The notes under the pieces are model-generated. The model was not told the DNA's origin. It saw only the letters and a program-made list of their open reading frames with translations, and did not search any database. From Corynebacterium ammoniagenes DSM 20306 (GTDB lineage Bacteria; Actinomycetota; Actinomycetes; Mycobacteriales; Mycobacteriaceae): DNA of 64,000 nucleotides. Each line of letters opens with the position of its first letter. The stretch's first letter is position 1. Positions 1 through 8,189 of this stretch are shown here, piece after piece. The DNA lies in the NCBI RefSeq assembly GCF_001941425.1, contig NZ_CP009244.1, forward strand, positions 806,001 through 870,000. The letters run 5' to 3'. A program made the translations under genes and the position numbers.

Positions 1-673
1 CATGGGTGTGTGCAACCAGCTTCGCTTTGGACGTGGTGCCCGAAGTGAAATACAACAGGAGGGTGTCATCAGCTCGAGTTTCCTGCGTCGGCGTGTATTC
101 AACAGGCGCGTTGAAAGAGTCCGAGTAGTACAGAGTCTCGTGAGCAGATTGTGCAGCGTCGCCATCCTGAATCTGAATGACAGTGAAATCACCGGTCACG
201 TCTTGAAACTTTGCCGCATCTTCCGAGTTTGCGATCACCCAGGAGACATCGGCACGTTCGGTACGATCTTGTAGGTCATCTGCGCCCAGCATCGAAGTAG
301 CAGGATTGAGGACAAAGCCCGCACGAATGCATGCAAGCATGGTTTCCCACAGTTCAAGCTGGTTGTTGAGCATCAGCATTACATGATCACCACGCTGGGC
401 CCCTTGCTCAGTCAGCCAGTTGGCCAGTTGCTGCGAGCGCTGCGACATCTGTGAAAAGGTACGGCGCGTGCTGGTTCCGTCCTGTTCGTTGATTACCAAA
501 GCCTCACGGTCTTTCGATTCTGGCTCGCTAGCCAAGTGGTCAAACCAGTCGATGGCAAAGTTGAAGTGTTCAAATCGTGGCCACTCGAAGCCCTCGACTG
601 CACCTTGGTAGTTTTCACGATTATCCACGAGAAAGTCGCGGGCTGCTAGAAATTGTTCGGTAACCGTATTCAT
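1..673 (-). CDS. Acyl-CoA ligase (AMP-binding, ANL family), N-terminal part only
   Basis: Partial gene: the frame is open from an ATG at 673 to the left edge, so only about the first 224 residues are present. ANL-family ligases activate a carboxylic acid with ATP to an acyl-adenylate and then a CoA thioester. The visible segment ends in the family phosphate-binding motif, here FTSGTTSKAKLVAHTH, close to the usual YTSGTTGxPKxVxHTH but with SKA replacing the common GxP. The usual N-terminal body (QMSQRSQQLANWL, LNNQLELWETMLACIRAG) precedes it. The segment carrying the catalytic lysine is outside the window, so the substrate cannot be judged. The neighbours (acyl-CoA dehydrogenase, mmsA, mmsB, protein acetylase/deacetylase) suggest a short or branched fatty acid. 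It follows the TetR gene on the same strand, with a 20-bp palindrome in the gap. Confidence 0.88.
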   Translation of the reverse strand, partial: MNTVTEQFLAARDFLVDNRENYQGAVEGFEWPRFEHFNFAIDWFDHLASEPESKDREALVINEQDGTSTRRTFSQMSQRSQQLANWLTEQGAQRGDHVMLMLNNQLELWETMLACIRAGFVLNPATSMLGADDLQDRTERADVSWVIANSEDAAKFQDVTGDFTVIQIQDGDAAQSAHETLYYSDSFNAPVEYTPTQETRADDTLLLYFTSGTTSKAKLVAHTH

Positions 674-776
674 GAGACTCCTCAAGATTGATTATGGACA
701 CTGCCCGTAGCGCCACCGCAGCTCTGTGTTATGAGCAACTCGGGCTGGGCTTGTGTGACGTGTGTCCCCGTTGAGC

Positions 777-796
777 TTACTTCGATATCGAAGTAA
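777..796. promoter_or_regulatory. Perfect 20-bp palindrome, candidate TetR operator
   Basis: TTACTTCGATATCGAAGTAA is a perfect 20-bp palindrome with no loop. It lies 104 bp upstream of the acyl-CoA ligase start and 22 bp beyond the TetR stop codon. No T-tract follows on either strand, so a terminator is less likely than a dimeric repressor site. The TetR product encoded next door is the obvious candidate ligand, but this is inference. Confidence 0.5.
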
Positions 797-818
797 TTTC
801 TAGAGCTTCTTGGAATTT

Positions 819-1391
819 CTACGGTTTCTTCAATCCTGTCAGGATGAGTTGGCCCAGGCTGGCGTAGGCTTCCTTGGTTTCTAGGACGTCTAAATAGGTC
901 CCTTGCTGAATGTCATCCATGGCCTGCTGGATGAGTCGAGAGGTAAACGAAATGGAAGTGATTTGGAATTCGCCAGAGGCAACTCCACGCTCGAGCAGGC
1001 TGTGAATGATTTCGATAGCGGCCTTGGTGTTGATGCCATAAATGTCGCGCGCGACAGGATCGCTGGCAAGATCTTGCATGAACTTGGGGCTAGCTGCAGA
1101 AAGGGCCTCTTTGATGTTGTCGAAGTAATCGATGAAAGCCTTTTCGAAGGAGGTTCTTGACGTGATTTCTGGAGTTGTTCGCCGGCTAATTTCTTTAAAG
1201 TAGCTCACTAGAATTCGTGCCAGGATTTCGTCGCGAGTGGTGCCAAGTCCATAGATGGTTGATTTCGAGCATCGATAGCGTTTGCTGGCGTTATCGATGG
1301 TGAAAGATTCAAAGCCCTCGCTGAGAAAGTCGTTTAGGAGGGCATTGAAAAGCTCTCTTTGGCGAGGTGTTAGGGGCTTTTTTGTGGGCAT
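819..1391 (-). CDS. TetR/AcrR-family transcriptional regulator
   Basis: A 190-residue regulator with an N-terminal helix-turn-helix (about residues 10-55; FTIDNASKRYRCSKSTIYGLG) and an all-helical ligand domain. I chose the ATG at 1391 because AAAGGAACC precedes it at good distance; an in-frame ATG at 1448 lacks a ribosome site and would add 19 residues unlike the family. TetR proteins are usually dimeric repressors released by a small ligand, here perhaps an acyl-CoA. It is divergent from an acyl-CoA dehydrogenase and upstream of the acyl-CoA ligase on its own strand, so both may be targets. Candidate sites are the 30-bp element at 1449-1478 and the palindrome at 777-796. Confidence 0.9.
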   Translation of the reverse strand: MPTKKPLTPRQRELFNALLNDFLSEGFESFTIDNASKRYRCSKSTIYGLGTTRDEILARILVSYFKEISRRTTPEITSRTSFEKAFIDYFDNIKEALSAASPKFMQDLASDPVARDIYGINTKAAIEIIHSLLERGVASGEFQITSISFTSRLIQQAMDDIQQGTYLDVLETKEAYASLGQLILTGLKKP

Positions 1392-1448
1392 TAGGTTCCT
1401 TTTGTTGATGTAGGGGTTATCGAATATTGGTGACATGGCGCACAACAC

Positions 1449-1478
1449 GGTGTACGCTAACTTTATAAATCGTACTAG
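1449..1478. promoter_or_regulatory. Copy 1 of a 30-bp element shared by two divergent promoters
   Basis: This segment lies between the divergent TetR and acyl-CoA dehydrogenase genes. It matches 6512-6541 at 24 of 30 positions, without gaps. The conserved cores are GGTGTAC at the left and TAAATCGTACTA at the right. Here the two GTACG/CGTAC half-sites form a short inverted repeat. The second copy is also in a divergent intergenic region. A shared operator or promoter is the simplest reading; the protein that binds is unknown. Confidence 0.55.
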
Positions 1479-1522
1479 TAGGCTTGGCTAATCAAGTCTT
1501 ATCACTTTGGGAGAGTCTAACT

Positions 1523-2731
1523 ATGCCACCGATTATAAAGAGCGACGACGCAACACAGTCCCTGTTGGAAGGGATCCCATTCCCGCACACAGATATTCTC
1601 GGGGTTGCTGATCAGCTAGAGCCTGAAGAGTCCAAACGGCTGCATGCCCTGCATGAATTCCTGCAAACGAAGATCCGTCCGGAGGTGGGTGAATATTGGG
1701 ATCGCGAGGAATTTCCATTCCACCTGCTTCCTGAACTCGCTAAATACGGGCTGGGTGAGATTGCAGTATCGGGGACGTCTCGACTCTATCGCGGCTTGGC
1801 ATACGCAGAAGTTACTCGTGCGGACGTTTCATTGTCTGCATTGGTGGGCATTCATAATGAGCTGATTGTGGCGCTTATCGATGCCCTGGCGAGTGATGCA
1901 CAGCGTGAAAAATGGTTGGATGGCCTGCGTAGTTTTGAAAAGATCGGATGCTTCGCGCTGACAGAGCCCGAGCATGGTTCGGACATTGCGGGTGGTCTTG
2001 CTACGACCGCCGAGAAAACTGCCGATGGGTGGGTAATTAATGGAACGAAGCGTTGGATTGGTGGAGGGACATTCGCCGATTTTGCCATTTGTTTCGCACG
2101 CGACACTGCAGATAATGAGGTCAAGGGCTTCATCGTGGAGATGGGTCGCGAAGGCGTTTCCGCCGAGAAAATCTCCCGCAAGATGGGACTGCGAATTATG
2201 CAGAATGCAGATATCACCTTCGATAGTGTTCTCATTCCGCATGAAAACATCATCCCGGGTGCGCAATCGTTCGCTAATACCAACGACTATCTTTGTAGCT
2301 CGCGCGCGTGGGTAGCATGGCAAGGAGCTGGACTTCAGCTGGGGATCTTCGATATGGCGCGGGAATATGCGGTATCGCGCGAGCAATTTGGTCGCCCTAT
2401 TGCCAAGTTTCAATTGGTACAGGAAGCTTTAACGAGGATCCTGGGTAATGCAACCGTATCGCTGTCAATGATGGCCCAAGTTGCGCACCTCCAGGAAGCA
2501 GGGAAATTGGAAATGCCGCACGCGGCTTTAGCGAAGGCTACGACCACTCGGTTGGCGCGGGAATCCGCAGCTGCTGGGCGTAATATCGGTGGCGGCAATG
2601 GCATTCTCACAGATTATGACTTATCGAAGATGATGAGCGATGCGGAAATCATATACACATATGAAGGCACGTATGAGATCAATTCACTCATCGTAGGCCG
2701 GGCTATTACTGGGGTGTCTGCATTCGTCTAG
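1523..2731 (+). CDS. Acyl-CoA dehydrogenase (glutaryl-CoA dehydrogenase-like subgroup)
   Basis: A 402-residue FAD enzyme that introduces an alpha,beta double bond into an acyl-CoA and passes electrons to ETF. The family motif FALTEPEHGSDIAGG lies near residue 150, and the C-terminal segment has YTYEGTYEIN followed by LIVGRAITG. The Glu in YEGT (about residue 381) corresponds to the catalytic base of the glutaryl-CoA dehydrogenase subgroup. I chose ATG 1523 (GGGAG upstream) over a TTG at 1484. True glutaryl-CoA dehydrogenase activity is not implied; with mmsA/mmsB nearby an isobutyryl- or 2-methylacyl-CoA is just as plausible. The 3' end overlaps acuC by 4 bp (convergent). Confidence 0.9.
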   Translation: MPPIIKSDDATQSLLEGIPFPHTDILGVADQLEPEESKRLHALHEFLQTKIRPEVGEYWDREEFPFHLLPELAKYGLGEIAVSGTSRLYRGLAYAEVTRADVSLSALVGIHNELIVALIDALASDAQREKWLDGLRSFEKIGCFALTEPEHGSDIAGGLATTAEKTADGWVINGTKRWIGGGTFADFAICFARDTADNEVKGFIVEMGREGVSAEKISRKMGLRIMQNADITFDSVLIPHENIIPGAQSFANTNDYLCSSRAWVAWQGAGLQLGIFDMAREYAVSREQFGRPIAKFQLVQEALTRILGNATVSLSMMAQVAHLQEAGKLEMPHAALAKATTTRLARESAAAGRNIGGGNGILTDYDLSKMMSDAEIIYTYEGTYEINSLIVGRAITGVSAFV

Positions 2732-3846
2732 CTATAGGGTTGTAGACCCCAGTACGGGAAAATGGCCCGTGACGTAGCTACCAGCGCGGGAGTTGGCTGG
2801 CAGGTAGCAATGTGTTGCGGGCTATATTCTGATAGCGCACCGCGGTCAACATTTTCATCTCCCATCATGACTCCGCCAAATGCCGAGGTATGAGGCTCAA
2901 TAGGTTGTTCGGACACTGCGGCTAGGACATGTGTCCAAGCGCGTGAAACCGAATGGTTCTCATATCCTCCTCCACCCAGCGCGACCCATTTATTGTCTGC
3001 AAATTGACGCGCCCAGCTAGACATTGAGTGATAAGCCAATGCCATGGCATCCATACTCAGGGTGAGGTCGGTCAAAGGATCAGCTCGGTGCGGATCAGCT
3101 CCGTGCTGAGAGATGACAATTTCTGGAGCAAACTTCTTCAACACCGCTGGTACTACCGAATGGATACTTTGTAGCCATTCGTGGTCATCGGCGTTTTTGG
3201 ACAGCGCTACATTGACGGCAGTGCCAGCCGCATCTGGGCCACCAATCTCGTGCGCATGTCCGGTCCCTGGAAATAGATAGAGCCCAGACTCGTGAATTGA
3301 AATAGTGAGTACTCGCGGATCATTCCAAAAGATCTTCTCCACGCCATCACCATGGTGGGCGTCAAAATCGATATAGGCAACACGTTGTGCCTCAGTGTTG
3401 TTCAGTAGCCAAGTAATGGCAATGGCGGCGTCGTTATACATGCAAAAGCCAGCCATTGAATCAGGAAAGGCATGGTGCAGTCCACCTGCTAGATTAACCG
3501 CACGTTGCGCTTTTCCGTCCCACACAGCGCGCACGGCATCTAAGGTGCCGCCGCTAATACGAGCAGCGACATCGGATAGTCCCGGCGCAACTGGATTATC
3601 TTCGGTGCCAATTCCAAAGCGCAGATTGGGCCTGTGGATACGTGTTGCCTGAATGTATTCTGAGCTGTGAACCAATTCTAGGATTTCGTCAGCTGCGGCA
3701 GCTGGTGTTTCTACCGTAAAAGCATCTATGATTCCCAGTCGGCGAGCTAAGTCAAGCGCGGAATCTACACGATCTGGGCCCATGGGGTGACCTTTGCCCA
3801 GGCTGTAGTTATGGATTTCTTCAGTATCTATTAGAAGATGTTTCAT
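2728..3846 (-). CDS. acuC: AcuC-type deacetylase (class I HDAC-like)
   Basis: A 372-residue zinc-dependent deacetylase of the arginase/HDAC fold. Visible active-site landmarks are GGLHHAFPDSMAGFCMYND (the tandem His charge relay), DFDAHHGDGVE (zinc-binding Asp and His), SQHGADPHRADPLTDL (second zinc Asp region) and the C-terminal GGGGY. In Bacillus subtilis AcuC removes acetyl groups from acetyl-CoA synthetase and reverses AcuA. Here it follows the GNAT/acyl-CoA-synthetase fusion gene with an 8-bp gap on the same strand, so a lysine acylase and its eraser are almost certainly one transcript. Likely clients are acyl-CoA ligases such as the one at the left edge. Start ATG 3846 has GTAGGA upstream. 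Confidence 0.9.
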   Translation of the reverse strand: MKHLLIDTEEIHNYSLGKGHPMGPDRVDSALDLARRLGIIDAFTVETPAAAADEILELVHSSEYIQATRIHRPNLRFGIGTEDNPVAPGLSDVAARISGGTLDAVRAVWDGKAQRAVNLAGGLHHAFPDSMAGFCMYNDAAIAITWLLNNTEAQRVAYIDFDAHHGDGVEKIFWNDPRVLTISIHESGLYLFPGTGHAHEIGGPDAAGTAVNVALSKNADDHEWLQSIHSVVPAVLKKFAPEIVISQHGADPHRADPLTDLTLSMDAMALAYHSMSSWARQFADNKWVALGGGGYENHSVSRAWTHVLAAVSEQPIEPHTSAFGGVMMGDENVDRGALSEYSPQHIATCQPTPALVATSRAIFPYWGLQPYS

Positions 3847-3854
3847 ACTTGGTC

Positions 3855-6482
3855 CTACTGCGTAAAAGCCCGTGCCAATGGATCACGTTCAGACTTCAAT
3901 GGTGCAATCCGCATTCTTGCACCTACGACTTCGGTGGCATTGACTCCAGCGATGACCGGTGTAAGTTCGATTTCTACGATGGAACTGATGTCGTCTTTAA
4001 GTTTGGAGACTCCCATGATGATGTCTTCAACCGTCGACAGGCGAGATGCCTTTGAACCGCGATACCCAGTGAGAAGGGGAGAGGCCTTCAGTGATCCCAG
4101 CATTGAAGCCGCATCGCTACGTCGAATCGGCGGGACCCTCCAAGTTTTGTCATTGAGCAAATCATTGGGGATTCCGGAAATGCCGGTGGAAATAATCGGA
4201 CCCACTACAGGATTCTCCACAGCTCGGATCGTCAGGGAGGCACCTGAGGTGGCATGTGCTTGAACCACGGGATTCAACGCAGAAATATCGTTGCTGTCAG
4301 CAGGAATTATCTCCAGTTCAACGGCCATTTCACGCAGGGTGTTCCATGCATCTTTCATGCTGTGTTCATCGCGAATATGACGAATAACGGTGGGCCATTC
4401 CGATCGTCCACGCACGATAGGGCTCAGCGATTTCAGCACGACATCCCATCCGAGTGTTTCGGCAGCGGCTACAGCCTCATCAGTGGAAGCGACTTCTACC
4501 CAAGGAACTACTCCGATGCCATAGGCGTCTAAAATTTCAGCACATTCATTGTCCGTAGTCCACCGGCCTTGAGGGCTCTCTCTAAGGACGCGTTGAACTA
4601 TTTCTTGAGCTTTATCTATGTCGCCTTCGCCTATCTCGTCATCTGGTTGTGGACGGGCTTCGGCTCTTTTCGTCTCATTGGTCAACACTTGTTGAAGCGC
4701 TTGCAATGCATCTGCATAGTTATCAAATACAGGAAGACTGGCTTGCTGGAAATGAGGCTTGTCAAAACCGATAAACGACGCGATCAGAGGGACCTTCTGG
4801 GTTTCTTTTGCCAAAACCTCGAGTTCATTACGGCATTCTTTGAGGAAGTCACCCGTGTTAATTTCAACTACTGCGCAAAGGACCGCATCAATCTCAGGAT
4901 TTTCCAGAGCCGCTTCCACCTCATTTATCAGTTGGTCAGACGCAACTACCTCCTGTGGAATTAGTCCAAAACGCAATGCCGACTGTTCCATTTGGGAAGA
5001 TAGACCTGTGCTATTGGAAATCAACGCAATCCGGTTGCCTTGTGGAAGTGGTTGCCTATCGAGCAATTGTGCAATGTCATACATTGCTTCTCGGCTGGTA
5101 ACAACCATAGAACCAGTGTTGCGGATGGTCTCATCTAAAGCGTGAGTATCCACCTTCTCCAACTGCGAACTTAACTCCACGTCATAGTGACTGGAGGAGC
5201 GCAGGGCGCGGGAAGGCATGAATACGATCACGAACTTTTCTAGAGCCAGACGGCGCAGAACCCGGAAGAACTTGCGCGGGTTGCCGATGGAATCTAGTGA
5301 CAGCAAACAGATCGACGTGTTGTCATCAGAACCCCAATATTGCATCACGTCATTGCCGGTGACATCGGCGAAAGAACCCGCGGCGATGAAAGAACTAATC
5401 CCAAGTCCGCGTTCGAGGGCGCGGGAGAGTACTAGCGTCCCTACACCGGAAGATTGGGTAAAAATGCCTATGCGACCAGCAAGTGGCATGGGGGCAGGAG
5501 TGGAATTCAGGGAGACACTAGGGTCTGTATTAATAATGCCCAGAGCGGCAGGGCCTAACGCACGGAGTCCGTTATCGCGAGCTGCTAGTACGAGGTCACG
5601 CGATGTTTCTTCAGAAATATGTGCCATCTGGTTTCCCGCCACCATGATGATGCCTTTGGCATTCTTGGTGGACGCAGCAGCCATGATTTCGGTGATGTTT
5701 CCAGGATCATGCTCAACAAGGAGAACATCCACATCGACATCAAGCCTTTTCAGCGTCTCAGTAACCGAGGCTTCGCCAGGGTGCGTGGTTAAAATATGTA
5801 AGTTACCACGGTAATTTCCTTGGACCAGGGACGGAATAATGGAGCCGACGCCCTCAATCGTGCCGACCACTGCGATGGAATTCGGGGACAGCAGCCGAGA
5901 GATAGAGTTTGCTTCCGCGCGTAATTCTCGGCGTTCCACGACTTCGCGGGATTTAGAATTTGGCTCGATCTTAAAATCAACAGTCAGTAGTCCATCTCCA
6001 TATTCAGGAGTTGCTGAGTAACCAGCTCGAATGAACACTTGAGCCATCTGACGGTTATTCATGAGCATCTCAGCATAGAAGCGTTGGATTCCACCCTCGC
6101 GTCCAATTTCTGCGAGGTGTTCCAATAAAATATTGCCGCACCCGCGTGATTGGTGCGAGTCTTGAACTAAAAAGGACACATCGCCTACTCGAGCTGGCAA
6201 GAATTGTTCGATCAGCTCATACCCAGCGACCGCGATGATAGCCTCACGTTCGAGCATTACCAGTGTGACCTTGTCATGCCCATCGGTATCGATCCATCGT
6301 TGGAGGTCTTCGTCCTGAAGTGCCGGGTGGTTACCGAAAAACCTTAAGTACTTAGATTCATCAGATACCCGTGCGTAGAAACTATGAAGTTTCTCCCGGT
6401 CATCAGGACGAATGGCTCGCAGAGCAGCGATCCCGCCGTCATTGAGAATGACATCGGCTTCCCAAGATTTCCGTGAGTCCAT
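3855..6482 (-). CDS. Pat-type protein acetyltransferase: GNAT domain fused to NDP-forming acyl-CoA synthetase domains
   Basis: About 875 residues from ATG 6482 (AAAGG 9 bp upstream; an upstream start at 6524 has no ribosome site). The N-terminal ~170 residues form a GNAT domain with acetyl-CoA loop motif SRGCGNILLEHL. Next come a CoA-binding/succinyl-CoA-ligase-like region (SPNSIAVVGT, IGIFTQSSGVGTLVLSRALERG) and a C-terminal ATP-grasp-like part. Salmonella Pat and E. coli PatZ have the same parts in the opposite order; N-terminal GNAT is the layout known from actinobacterial enzymes such as Streptomyces PatA. The SHTG phosphohistidine motif of active ADP-forming acetyl-CoA synthetases is not evident (an SHYD occurs in that area), suggesting a sensory rather than catalytic role for these domains. 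Probably acylates acyl-CoA synthetase lysines. Co-transcribed with acuC. Confidence 0.87.
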   Translation of the reverse strand: MDSRKSWEADVILNDGGIAALRAIRPDDREKLHSFYARVSDESKYLRFFGNHPALQDEDLQRWIDTDGHDKVTLVMLEREAIIAVAGYELIEQFLPARVGDVSFLVQDSHQSRGCGNILLEHLAEIGREGGIQRFYAEMLMNNRQMAQVFIRAGYSATPEYGDGLLTVDFKIEPNSKSREVVERRELRAEANSISRLLSPNSIAVVGTIEGVGSIIPSLVQGNYRGNLHILTTHPGEASVTETLKRLDVDVDVLLVEHDPGNITEIMAAASTKNAKGIIMVAGNQMAHISEETSRDLVLAARDNGLRALGPAALGIINTDPSVSLNSTPAPMPLAGRIGIFTQSSGVGTLVLSRALERGLGISSFIAAGSFADVTGNDVMQYWGSDDNTSICLLSLDSIGNPRKFFRVLRRLALEKFVIVFMPSRALRSSSHYDVELSSQLEKVDTHALDETIRNTGSMVVTSREAMYDIAQLLDRQPLPQGNRIALISNSTGLSSQMEQSALRFGLIPQEVVASDQLINEVEAALENPEIDAVLCAVVEINTGDFLKECRNELEVLAKETQKVPLIASFIGFDKPHFQQASLPVFDNYADALQALQQVLTNETKRAEARPQPDDEIGEGDIDKAQEIVQRVLRESPQGRWTTDNECAEILDAYGIGVVPWVEVASTDEAVAAAETLGWDVVLKSLSPIVRGRSEWPTVIRHIRDEHSMKDAWNTLREMAVELEIIPADSNDISALNPVVQAHATSGASLTIRAVENPVVGPIISTGISGIPNDLLNDKTWRVPPIRRSDAASMLGSLKASPLLTGYRGSKASRLSTVEDIIMGVSKLKDDISSIVEIELTPVIAGVNATEVVGARMRIAPLKSERDPLARAFTQ

Positions 6483-6511
6483 GGCGATCATCCTTTCGTG
6501 ATCGGGTGAAT

Positions 6512-6541
6512 GGTGTACACCCACTCTCTAAATCGTACTAC
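6512..6541. promoter_or_regulatory. Copy 2 of the 30-bp shared promoter element
   Basis: This copy lies 29 bp upstream of the GNAT-fusion start and 116 bp upstream of mmsA, in their divergent gap. It shares GGTGTAC and TAAATCGTACTA with 1449-1478 (24/30 identical, no gaps). Its left half-site reads GTACA rather than GTACG, so the inverted symmetry is weaker than in copy 1. Flanking bases outside the 30 bp are not similar, which argues for a selected site rather than a recent duplication. Confidence 0.55.
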
Positions 6542-6657
6542 GCAGCTAGGGACCGCGCGCCGGGGGTAAATAGTGTTGTGCCACACAATTGGCCGTGGAT
6601 TGTGTCGAGTATCTCGCTAGGCTTTCCGGTATACCACTTACAAGGAGGAAGGTCCCA

Positions 6658-8175
6658 ATGAAGACAATCAACCATTATGTCGACGGAGCGGAGTACCCAG
6701 GTACTTCTGGTAACACCCAACCTGTTCTCAACCCATCGCTCGGAAAGCCACAGGCTGAAGTAGCACTCGCGAGCACCGAAGATATCAACCATGTGATCGC
6801 GAGCGCACAGAATGCTCAAAAGGGCTGGGCGCGGCTCAACCCTCAAAAGCGAGTGCGCATCATCATGAAGTGGATTGCGCTTATCAATGAAAACATGGAT
6901 GAGCTCGCGACCACTCTTTCTCTCGAGCATGGCAAGACATTTCCGGATGCGAAAGGCGATATTCAACGAGGATTGGAAGTCTTGGAATTCGCTCTAGGAG
7001 CTCCGCATCAGCTCAAGGGTGAATACTCGAGCGAGGTCGGCACAGGAATCGACACCTACTCCATGCGTCAGCCGCTCGGCGTGGTTGCCGGAATCACGCC
7101 CTTCAACTTTCCCGCAATGATTCCATTATGGAAGGCGGGTCCAGCCCTGGCAGCCGGCAATGCTTTCATCCTTAAGCCTTCTGAACGCGACCCATCGGTC
7201 CCAGTTCGTCTCGCGGAGCTATTCGTCGAGGCCGGCGGGCCAGCTGGTGTTCTCAACGTAGTTCATGGTGGCAAGGAATCAGTGGACGCCTTATTAGATT
7301 CTGACGTCGTACAAGGCATTGGATTCGTTGGCTCTACCCCGATTGCGCAGTATATCTATGAACGTTGCGCTGCAACTGGCAAGCGTGCGCAGTGCTTTGG
7401 CGGTGCTAAGAACCACGCCATTGTGCTTCCCGATGCCGACATTGAAGCCACCGCAGATACTCTCGTCGGTGCAGCTTTCGGCTCCGCAGGGGAGCGTTGC
7501 ATGGCGCTGTCGGTAGTCGTTCCAGTTGGGCAAGAAACGGCCGATAATCTGCGCGATGCCATTTTAAAGAAGATCCCAAGCCTCAACGTCGGCCACAGCC
7601 TGGATGCCAGTTCGGATTACGGTCCGCTGGTCACCCAGGATGCCAAAGACCGCGTTGAAAACTACATCGAACAGGGCCAAAGCAGCGGTGCCGAGCTGCT
7701 TGCCGATGGCCGCACGCTCGATATGTCCTCTGCTTCTTTTGATGGCGAATCACTCGCCGAGGGCTTCTTTACTGGACCAACATTTTTCGATCATGTGACG
7801 CCAGACATGTCGATTTACACTGATGAAATCTTCGGTCCTTTCCTGTCCATGGTGCGTGCAGAAACTTTGGAAGAAGCAGTGAAGCTTCCCACTGAACATG
7901 AGTACGGCAATGGCGTAGCCATCTTTACATCCAACGGCGGCGCTGCCCGTGACTTCGCAACCGCGGTCAACGTAGGAATGGTAGGAATCAACGTGCCAAT
8001 TCCCGTGCCAATCGCGTACCACACCTTTGGCGGGTGGAAGGCTTCTGGGTTTGGTGACCTCAACCAGCACGGACCTGACTCCTTCCGTTTCTACACGAAG
8101 ACCAAGACCGTCACCAGTCGCTGGCCAGATGAAGAGAATGCCGGACCGCAATTTTCTATGCCAGTGATGGACTAG
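6658..8175 (+). CDS. mmsA: Methylmalonate-semialdehyde dehydrogenase (CoA-acylating)
   Basis: A 505-residue ALDH-superfamily enzyme that oxidises methylmalonate semialdehyde (or malonate semialdehyde) with NAD and CoA to propionyl-CoA (or acetyl-CoA), the last step of valine breakdown. Seen: PFNFPAMIPLWKAGPALAAGN (cofactor region), the catalytic Cys281 in GSAGERCMALS, and the C-terminal FYTKTKTVTSRWP that marks the MmsA branch of the superfamily. Start ATG 6658 has AAGGAGGAAGG 9 bp upstream. The mmsB start is 14 bp after its stop, so the two are an operon. IolA of inositol catabolism is closely related, but no iol gene is nearby. Confidence 0.93.
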   Translation: MKTINHYVDGAEYPGTSGNTQPVLNPSLGKPQAEVALASTEDINHVIASAQNAQKGWARLNPQKRVRIIMKWIALINENMDELATTLSLEHGKTFPDAKGDIQRGLEVLEFALGAPHQLKGEYSSEVGTGIDTYSMRQPLGVVAGITPFNFPAMIPLWKAGPALAAGNAFILKPSERDPSVPVRLAELFVEAGGPAGVLNVVHGGKESVDALLDSDVVQGIGFVGSTPIAQYIYERCAATGKRAQCFGGAKNHAIVLPDADIEATADTLVGAAFGSAGERCMALSVVVPVGQETADNLRDAILKKIPSLNVGHSLDASSDYGPLVTQDAKDRVENYIEQGQSSGAELLADGRTLDMSSASFDGESLAEGFFTGPTFFDHVTPDMSIYTDEIFGPFLSMVRAETLEEAVKLPTEHEYGNGVAIFTSNGGAARDFATAVNVGMVGINVPIPVPIAYHTFGGWKASGFGDLNQHGPDSFRFYTKTKTVTSRWPDEENAGPQFSMPVMD

Positions 8176-8189
8176 CAAAGGAAAATATC

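Noticed and set aside
6658..8175. iolA (inositol catabolism) instead of mmsA
   Set aside because: The two are near-identical in motif, but mmsB follows directly and no other iol gene is visible.
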